Of a DNA stretch of 64,000 nt, positions 58,292 through 64,000 are shown piece by piece. A program made the translations under genes and the position numbers. Position 1 is the stretch's first letter. The number at the start of each line of letters is the position of its first letter. A model generated the notes under the pieces. That model worked only from the letters and a program-made list of their open reading frames with translations, did no database searches and was not told where the DNA came from. Origin of the DNA: CAVUCH01 sp963763095 (GTDB lineage: Bacteria > Acidobacteriota > Vicinamibacteria > Vicinamibacterales > JAENWD01); NCBI GenBank assembly GCA_963763095.1, contig CAVXNR010000035.1, forward strand, positions 62,001 through 126,000, in the 5' to 3' direction.

Positions 58292-59707
58292 TTACTGCAC
58301 CGCTGAGACGCGGCGCCCGATCGCAGCCGCCGCCTCTCGCACACCGGCCGCAACCGGGGCCGCGTCGGCAACGCACGCGTTGATCGACACCCCTCGATAA
58401 CTGTTTCCCGCCAGGAAGAGTCCTGGGTGCCGGCGCATGCCGTCAGCGATCGCCGCGACCCGGCTCAGGTGCCCCACGGTGTATTGCGGAATGCCCGCCG
58501 GGTGCCGGAACACGTGCGTGAACACCGGCTCGATGGTGAGGCGCATCGTCGTCTCCAGGTCCGCGCGCGCGCGCTCGATGAGCGTCTCGTCGTCGAGCAT
58601 GACCGCGGACGCGTCATGCGCGCCGCCAATCATGACGCGGATGAGAGAGCGGCCCTCCGGCGCGCGCCCGGGATAGATGCTCGAATCCCACAGCGCACCG
58701 AGAATGGCAATGCCTTCGCCGCGCGGCACCAGAAAGCCGAAGCCGTCGAGCGGGCGATCCAGGCGGTCCGTCTCGTACCCGAGACACACCACTGCCAGTG
58801 GCGCGGTGGGAATCTGGCGAAGCACGCCCGCAAGCGTTCCATCGAACCCCTCCACCAGTGTCGCGCTGCTCGAGGCGCTGCCCGCGAGCACCACCGCATC
58901 GGCGTCGAACGACCGGCCATCCTCGAGGTCCACCACCCACCCGTCGGGATTGCCCGGCGTGCGTGGCCGTACCCGGCGCACCGCACAGCCGGTCTTCACC
59001 CGTGAACCGAGCGCCCGGACGAGTGCGTGGACCAGATCCTCGATCCCGCCTGTGAAAGAAGTCAGGTGCCCACGCGGCGCGCCCATCGGCGCACCGGAGG
59101 AGGGCGCCCGCCGCTCGCGCCGGTTCGCCAACATTGCCTTCACGAGGCTGCCGTGCTCGCGTTCCATCTCCCACATCTTCGGGAAGCACGCCCGCAGCGA
59201 GAGCTCGCGTGCGTTCCCGGCAAAGATGCCCGACACCATCGAGTCGATCAGCACGTCCGCCGCCTCGATCCCGACGCGGCGCGCGGCAAACGCATGAATC
59301 GTCTCGTCGGCGTCCGGGCCGCGCGCAGCGAAAGGCTCCGCCATCACGCGCACGCGGCCGGCAATCGACAGGAGGCCGCTCAGAGCAAATCCCACCGGCC
59401 CGCCCGGCAGCTCGTGGAGCCGGCTGTTCCGGTAGATGAACCGTCGCTTCGCTCGTCCGTCTGCGGGCAGCAGGCGATCCGCGATCCCCAGTTCGCCCAC
59501 GAGCGCGGGCGTCTCGGGCACGTTGTCGAGGAACCCGTTCGGGCCCCACTCGCACAAGTAGCCGTCCACCCGCTCGCTGCGCAGGTTCCCGCCAGGTCGA
59601 GCAGCACGTTCGAGCACTGTGACCTCGATCTCGCCTGCGCGCCTCAGCTCGAAGGCCGTCGAGAGGCCCGCTATGCCACCGCCGACAATCACCACCCGCG
59701 ACATCAT
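58292..59707 (-). CDS. hemG: Protoporphyrinogen oxidase (FAD-dependent)
   Basis: 471 residues. Oxidises protoporphyrinogen IX to protoporphyrin IX with oxygen. The FAD dinucleotide motif VVIVGGGIAGLSTAFELRRA opens the protein, followed by VLERAARPGGNLRSERVDGY and the conserved EWGPNGFLDN. The C-terminal part carries PGLFLAGNSYRGVSINACV, the second FAD contact. Overall a HemY-type flavoprotein (called HemG or HemY by author). GAGAGG lies before the ATG. Last gene of the heme operon, 33 bp after hemN. Frame intact. Confidence 0.93.
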   Translation of the reverse strand: MMSRVVIVGGGIAGLSTAFELRRAGEIEVTVLERAARPGGNLRSERVDGYLCEWGPNGFLDNVPETPALVGELGIADRLLPADGRAKRRFIYRNSRLHELPGGPVGFALSGLLSIAGRVRVMAEPFAARGPDADETIHAFAARRVGIEAADVLIDSMVSGIFAGNARELSLRACFPKMWEMEREHGSLVKAMLANRRERRAPSSGAPMGAPRGHLTSFTGGIEDLVHALVRALGSRVKTGCAVRRVRPRTPGNPDGWVVDLEDGRSFDADAVVLAGSASSSATLVEGFDGTLAGVLRQIPTAPLAVVCLGYETDRLDRPLDGFGFLVPRGEGIAILGALWDSSIYPGRAPEGRSLIRVMIGGAHDASAVMLDDETLIERARADLETTMRLTIEPVFTHVFRHPAGIPQYTVGHLSRVAAIADGMRRHPGLFLAGNSYRGVSINACVADAAPVAAGVREAAAAIGRRVSAVQ

Positions 59708-59740
59708 GGTGCCTCTCCGGCAAGCTCCGATAGCGGCACG

Positions 59741-61183
59741 TCAGATCGTCCTCGAGAAGACCGGCGTCTGCGTAGTGCGCGCATGCAGGTGGCGGTCGAA
59801 GATCATGGCGATGTTTCTGACCAGCAGCCGGCCGGCTGGCGTCACCTCGAAGGCGCCACCCTGGAATGCGATCAGGCCGTCGGCCATCGGCCCCGCCGCA
59901 AGCTCGTCGAGCTCGCGGGCGAAGTAGTCATTGAACGCAATGCCGAACCGTGCCTCGAGCCCGGGCGGATCCACGCGGAAGTTGCACATCAACTCGGTGA
60001 TGAGCGCCCGGCGCAGCCGGTCGTCCGGGTCGAGCAGGTAGCCGCGTTCGACGGGAAACCGGCCCGCCTCCAGGTCCGCGTAGTACGTAGAGAGCTTCTT
60101 CGTGTTCTGCACGAACGCGCCCGCGACGTCGCCGATCGCCGACACGCCGAGACCCACCATGTCGGTCGCGGGCTTGGTCGTGTAGCCCATGAAATTGCGA
60201 TGGAGACGGCGAGCCGCCGACGCACGGGCGAGCTCGTCGTGCGGCAGCGCGAAATGATCCATGCCGATCTGGACATAGCCGGCCGCGAGGAACCGGTCCA
60301 TCACTTCCCCGAACAACTCCAGCTTGCGCTCACCCGTCGGCAGCATCGCGGGATCGATCCGCTTCTGGTTGCCGCGGATCCAGGGCACGTGGGCATATGA
60401 GTACGCGGCGACGCGATCCGGCCGCATCGACACGACGCTGGCGACCGCGCGTCCGAAGGACTCGCGTGTCTGCAGCGGCAGCCCGTAAATCAAATCGATG
60501 TTGATCGACTCGAAGCCGAGCCTCCGGGCGTCCTCGAAGAGCTGGCGTGTCTCGGCTTCCGGCTGGATGCGGTTGACTGCCTCCTGCACATCGGGCGTGA
60601 AGTCCTGCACGCCGAACGACACCCGGTTGAACCCAAGCTGCCGCAGCAGCGCCAACTGCTCGGTGCTGGTGACCCGCGGATCCACTTCGATGGCGACCTC
60701 TGCACCGGGCTGAACGTCGAAGTGCTGGGCCACCGTGCCGTGCAGGGCTTCCATTTCCGCCAGCGTCAGGTAGGTCGGCGTGCCGCCCCCCCAGTGGTAC
60801 TGCACCACGCGCCTTCGACGGCCCAGCGCGTTCGCGAGCATGGAGACCTCGCGGGCGAGGAAGTCGAGGTATCGAGCGGCGACCTCGTGCTTCTTCGTGA
60901 TGATGACCATGCACCCGCAGAACGAGCACCGTTCGCGGCAGAACGGCAGGTGGATGTACAAGGACAGCGGTTCGCCGGCCGCCTGCGCAGCGTCCGCGAG
61001 GCGCCCCCGATATTCGCCCTCCCCAAACCCATCGTGGAACTCGACAGCCGTGGGATACGAGGTGTAGCGCGGCCCCGGCCTGTCGTACCGCCGCAGCAGG
61101 TCGAGCGGCGCCGACTCGAACGCGGGCGTCGCGGCAGGTAGTGCCGGAGAACGCCGGTACACCCGCAACGGCGTGTCGGTCAT
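59741..61183 (-). CDS. hemN: Oxygen-independent coproporphyrinogen III oxidase
   Basis: 480 residues. A radical-SAM enzyme that makes protoporphyrinogen IX from coproporphyrinogen III without oxygen. The 4Fe-4S motif CxxxCxxC is at Cys82, Cys86 and Cys89 (HLPFCRERCSFCGC), preceded by YTSYPTAVEFHDGF and followed by YHWGGGTPTYLTLAEM. It ends with the HemN C-terminal domain (AFQGGAFEVTPAGRLLVRNI). The length and Cys pattern fit true HemN rather than the shorter HemW. Its ATG overlaps the hemE stop (ATGA). Confidence 0.94.
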   Translation of the reverse strand: MTDTPLRVYRRSPALPAATPAFESAPLDLLRRYDRPGPRYTSYPTAVEFHDGFGEGEYRGRLADAAQAAGEPLSLYIHLPFCRERCSFCGCMVIITKKHEVAARYLDFLAREVSMLANALGRRRRVVQYHWGGGTPTYLTLAEMEALHGTVAQHFDVQPGAEVAIEVDPRVTSTEQLALLRQLGFNRVSFGVQDFTPDVQEAVNRIQPEAETRQLFEDARRLGFESINIDLIYGLPLQTRESFGRAVASVVSMRPDRVAAYSYAHVPWIRGNQKRIDPAMLPTGERKLELFGEVMDRFLAAGYVQIGMDHFALPHDELARASAARRLHRNFMGYTTKPATDMVGLGVSAIGDVAGAFVQNTKKLSTYYADLEAGRFPVERGYLLDPDDRLRRALITELMCNFRVDPPGLEARFGIAFNDYFARELDELAAGPMADGLIAFQGGAFEVTPAGRLLVRNIAMIFDRHLHARTTQTPVFSRTI

Positions 61184-62223
61184 GAGGGGACCTCCGAAAA
61201 CTCCCGCACACTGTCGACGAGCAACCGTGCGTGCTCCGGTGGCGTCTGCGGCAGGATGCCGTGCCCCAGGTTGAAGATGTGCCCGATCGCGGGCCCCGGG
61301 GCGGCGTCGACTTCACCGGCGGTCACTCCCCGCGCCGCGCGGAGCACGCCGCGCGCACGCTGCCGGATGAGAGTCTGCGATCCAAGCAGGACCGTCGGAT
61401 CGAGGTTGCCCTGCAGGGCGACGCCCGTGCCGACGCGCGCGCGCGCGGCGTCGAGACCCATGCGCCAGTCGAGGCCGACGACGTCGGCGCCGGTTTCGGT
61501 GCACGCCTCGATCCAGCCGGCCGCATCGCCGGCGTAGTAGATGAGCGGCACCCGCGCGCCGATGTCCTGTGCGGCTTCGCCGACCGCCTCGAGCACGCGC
61601 CGGGCATACGGCAGCGCGAAGCTGCGGACGTCTTCAGGGCCGAGCAGACCCGCCCACGTGTCGAAGAGCATCGCGGCCTGGGCCCCCGCCTTCACCTGCT
61701 CGGAGAGGTAGGACGCGACCGTGTCTGCGCAGATGCCGAGCAGCCGGTGCGCCGTGCGCGTGTCGCCGAAGAGCAGGCCTTTGATGGCGGCGAACGACTT
61801 CGAGCCGCCGCCCTCGACCAGGTACGTCGCCATGGTGAACGGCGCGCCCGCGAAGCCGATGAGAGGGACGCGGCCACCAAGCTGGCTGCGGATCAGGCGC
61901 ACCGCCTCGAGGACGAACGGCGTGGCCTCTCGAGCGTCGGGCACGCGGAGCGATGCGACGTCGGCCGCGCCGCGGATCGGATGCGCCAGCTGCGGCGCCG
62001 GGTTGAATTCGACATGCACGCCCATGCCCGGCAGCGGGACGAGGATATCGGAGAACAGGATCGCCGCGTCGACGCCGAGCCGCATGACAGGCTGCAGGGT
62101 GATCTCGGCAGCCAGTTCCGGCGTGCGACAGCATTCCAGGAAATCGTGCCGCTCGCGGATGGCGCGGTACTGCGGCAGGTAGCGGCCCGCCTGTCGCATG
62201 ATCCATATGGGCGTGCGCTCCAC
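61180..62223 (-). CDS. hemE: Uroporphyrinogen decarboxylase
   Basis: 347 residues from a GTG. It decarboxylates uroporphyrinogen III to coproporphyrinogen III. Signature IWIMRQAGRYLPQYR is near the start; FSDILVPLPGMGVHV, LIGFAGAPFTMATYL and GLDWRMGLDAARARV follow. The in-frame codons upstream of the GTG read AGEDALFLRACRREP, which resembles the family's normal N-terminus but has no ATG, GTG or TTG. So either the start is unusual (an upstream CTG) or a frameshift hides the true ATG near 62286. Followed by hemN with a 4-bp overlap. Confidence 0.9.
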   Translation of the reverse strand: MERTPIWIMRQAGRYLPQYRAIRERHDFLECCRTPELAAEITLQPVMRLGVDAAILFSDILVPLPGMGVHVEFNPAPQLAHPIRGAADVASLRVPDAREATPFVLEAVRLIRSQLGGRVPLIGFAGAPFTMATYLVEGGGSKSFAAIKGLLFGDTRTAHRLLGICADTVASYLSEQVKAGAQAAMLFDTWAGLLGPEDVRSFALPYARRVLEAVGEAAQDIGARVPLIYYAGDAAGWIEACTETGADVVGLDWRMGLDAARARVGTGVALQGNLDPTVLLGSQTLIRQRARGVLRAARGVTAGEVDAAPGPAIGHIFNLGHGILPQTPPEHARLLVDSVREFSEVPS

Positions 62224-62306
62224 GGGCTCCCGGCGGCATGCTCGCAGGAACAGCGCGTCCTCGCCGGCGAGCGGTGCGGTACCGCATGGCCGGCCGGACG
62301 TCCGTC

Positions 62307-63620
62307 TCAGGCACAGGCGGTCTCCAACGCCGCTGCGGCCGCGGCAATCGTCGTCTCGATATCACCGGGCGTGTGCGCCGCCGAGATGAAATTTGCTTCG
62401 AACTGGGACGGCGCGAGGACGATCCCGCGCGCGAGCATCGCCTGGAAGAACCGCGCGAAGCGGGCAACGTCGGCCCGCGCGGCGCCGGTCCAGTCGTCGA
62501 CACGGTCGGGCGTGAAGAACAGCGTCCACATCGACCCGACGCGAGCGATGGTGCACGGCGCACCGGTTCGGGCGGCCGCCGCCGAGAGGCCATCCTCGAG
62601 TGCCGCGCCCATCGCCTCGAGACGCGCGTAGAACTGCGGATCGGCCGCAATCACATCGAGGGTCGCGAGACCGGCTGCCATCGACAGCGGGTTGCCGGAC
62701 ATCGTGCCGGCCTGGTAGATCGGCCCGGCGGGCGACACGCGCTCCATGAGGTCACGGCGCCCGCCGTACGCGCCGACCGGCAGTCCCCCGCCGACGATCT
62801 TGCCGAGCGTGGTCAGGTCGGGCCGGATCCCATACCGCTCCTGGGCGCCGCCCCGCGCCACGCGAAAGCCGGTCATCACCTCGTCGAAGATGAGCAGCGC
62901 ACCTTCCGCCGAGCACAGCTCGCGGAGCCCATCGAGGAACCCCGGCCTGGGAGTGACCACGCCCATGTTGCCGACGACCGGCTCGACGATGAGTGCGGCG
63001 ATGCTGCCAGGGTGCGCCGTGAAGGCCGCACGCACGCTCGAGAGGTCGTTGAATCGTGCGGTCACGGTGTCGCGCGCCGTCGCGTCCGTCACGCCGGGGC
63101 TGTCGGGCGTCCCGAACGTGGCGGCACCCGATCCCGCCTTGACGAGGAAACTGTCGCCGTGCCCGTGGTAGCAGCCCTCGAACTTGATGACGCCCGGACG
63201 CCCGGTCACGCCGCGCGCCACGCGCAACGCCGCCATCGTGGCCTCGGTGCCCGAGTTCACCATGCGGACCACTTCTATCGAGGGCACGAGCGTCGTCAGC
63301 CGTTCCGCCATCCGTACTTCGAGTGCGGTGGGGGCGCCGAACGCGGTGCCCTCCTGCGCCTGCCGTGTGATGGCGGCGACGACGGCTGGATGCGCATGCC
63401 CGAGGATCATCGGACCCCACGACCCGATGAAGTCGATGAGCTCGTGCCCATCCACATCCCACACGCGTGCGCCGGCCCCGCGTGCGATGAACCGGGGCAC
63501 GCCGCCCACCGCACGGAAGGCGCGCACCGGCGAGTTGACGCCGCCGGGCATCAGCTCGCGGGCGCGGTCGAACAGCACGGCGCTCGTCGCAGTCGTGTCA
63601 GCCTGGAGTTCTGGAGTCAT
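62307..63620 (-). CDS. hemL: Glutamate-1-semialdehyde 2,1-aminomutase
   Basis: 437 residues, PLP enzyme of the C5 pathway giving 5-aminolevulinate. MPGGVNSPVRAFRAVGG is near the start; GTEATMAALRVARGVTGR, CYHGHGDSFLVKAGSG, LLIFDEVMTGFRVARG and the Lys region LTTLGKIVGGGLPVGAYGG form the aminotransferase class-III core with the Schiff-base lysine. Presence of HemL means precursor is made from glutamate rather than from glycine plus succinyl-CoA. Frame intact, 13 bp after hemB. Confidence 0.95.
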   Translation of the reverse strand: MTPELQADTTATSAVLFDRARELMPGGVNSPVRAFRAVGGVPRFIARGAGARVWDVDGHELIDFIGSWGPMILGHAHPAVVAAITRQAQEGTAFGAPTALEVRMAERLTTLVPSIEVVRMVNSGTEATMAALRVARGVTGRPGVIKFEGCYHGHGDSFLVKAGSGAATFGTPDSPGVTDATARDTVTARFNDLSSVRAAFTAHPGSIAALIVEPVVGNMGVVTPRPGFLDGLRELCSAEGALLIFDEVMTGFRVARGGAQERYGIRPDLTTLGKIVGGGLPVGAYGGRRDLMERVSPAGPIYQAGTMSGNPLSMAAGLATLDVIAADPQFYARLEAMGAALEDGLSAAAARTGAPCTIARVGSMWTLFFTPDRVDDWTGAARADVARFARFFQAMLARGIVLAPSQFEANFISAAHTPGDIETTIAAAAAALETACA

Positions 63621-63633
63621 CGAGCGGTCGTGT

Positions 63634-64000
63634 CTACGCGAGCAACCGCGCAGCCTCTTTCGCGAAGTAGGTCAGGATGATGTCGGCGCCCGCGCGCCGG
63701 ATGGAGAGCAGCGACTCCAGCATGACGCGCGGCTCGTCGAGCCAGCCCCGCGCGCCAGCGGCCTTCACCATCGCATACTCGCCCGATACGTTGTACGCGG
63801 CCACCGGCACGCCGAAACGCTCTTTCACGCGCCAGACGATGTCGAGGTATGCGAGTGCCGGCTTCACCATCACGATGTCGGCGCCCTCGGCGAGATCGGC
63901 CGCGACCTCGCGCAGCGCTTCGAGCGCGTTGCCAGGGTCCATCTGGTACCCGCGGCGGTCGCCGAAGCTCGGCGCCGACCCCGCTGCCTCGCGAAACGGG
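63634..64000 (-). CDS. hemB: Delta-aminolevulinic acid dehydratase, C-terminal part
   Basis: Only the last 121 residues lie in the window; the gene runs off the right edge. PFREAAGSAPSFGDRRGYQM, then DPGNALEALREVAADLAEGA, DIVMVKPALAYLDIVWRVKE and FGVPVAAYNVSGEYAMVKAA are the classical HemB end, including the Schiff-base lysine in MVKPA. It condenses two 5-aminolevulinates to porphobilinogen. First heme gene seen in the cluster; hemL follows in 13 bp. Confidence 0.93.
   Translation of the reverse strand, partial: PFREAAGSAPSFGDRRGYQMDPGNALEALREVAADLAEGADIVMVKPALAYLDIVWRVKERFGVPVAAYNVSGEYAMVKAAGARGWLDEPRVMLESLLSIRRAGADIILTYFAKEAARLLA

Noticed and set aside
59027..63680. Long plus-strand frames opposite hemG, hemN, hemE and hemL
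   Set aside because: The minus-strand heme enzymes carry full catalytic motifs. The plus-strand frames lack starts with ribosome-binding sites and any domain.

Overview
The window reads as chromosomal DNA of a high-GC Acidobacteriota, most likely class Vicinamibacteria. This is inferred from gene content: an acidobacterial-type duplicated MacB/FtsX permease directly behind a PadR regulator, PknB-type kinases fused to PD40 propellers or TolB/TPR domains, a PEP-CTERM protein, dimeric alpha-beta barrel (YCII) proteins, and a C5-pathway heme cluster. I saw no rRNA, tRNA, CRISPR array or prophage.

Layout. 0-4.4 kb: a heparan-glucosaminide acetyltransferase-like membrane protein beside a hydrolase remnant, then a complete-ended but badly frameshifted IS3 element and 1 kb of DNA without a recognisable gene. 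4.4-25.5 kb is an accessory region: two large Ser/Thr kinases, a two-gene PA2779/PA2778-like locus in which the C39-type cysteine peptidase is fused through TPRs to a POTRA/outer-membrane beta-barrel, two truncated pseudogenes meeting tail to tail, a PEP-CTERM protein, an AI-2E-family permease, secreted kelch and PD40 propeller proteins, a prolyl oligopeptidase and several tiny zinc-ribbon proteins. 25.5-32.2 kb: a tetR-tolC-mfp-rnd efflux operon. 33-40 kb: DksA-like protein, translationally coupled ppx-ppk, and a Kef-type antiporter ending in a strong hairpin. 39.7-42.8 kb: PadR operator, padR and a translationally coupled ADOP permease. 43-46 kb: a run of tiny Cys-rich proteins including a metallothionein, and a response regulator with a zinc-ribbon tail. 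45.8-57.8 kb: M16 protease, PIG-L deacetylase, kinase-fold protein, metallophosphoesterase, a basic DNA-binding-like protein, a dynamin-like GTPase pair, and a coupled nucleotidyltransferase/EEP-hydrolase pair. 57.9-64 kb: a cold-shock protein and the heme operon hemB-hemL-hemE-hemN-hemG.

How genes work together. The efflux genes form one tripartite pump with its own repressor. ppx and ppk overlap by ATGA and would set polyphosphate levels. hemL to hemG convert glutamate semialdehyde to protoporphyrin, pairing an oxygen-independent HemN with an FAD-type HemG.

A caution on quality: at least a dozen otherwise well conserved genes (ppk, prolyl oligopeptidase, ADOP, kinases and others) are split by single-base frameshifts, while several very long genes are intact. 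This looks more like indel errors in a long-read or metagenome assembly than like real gene death, so frameshifted genes are listed as single units with the break noted.
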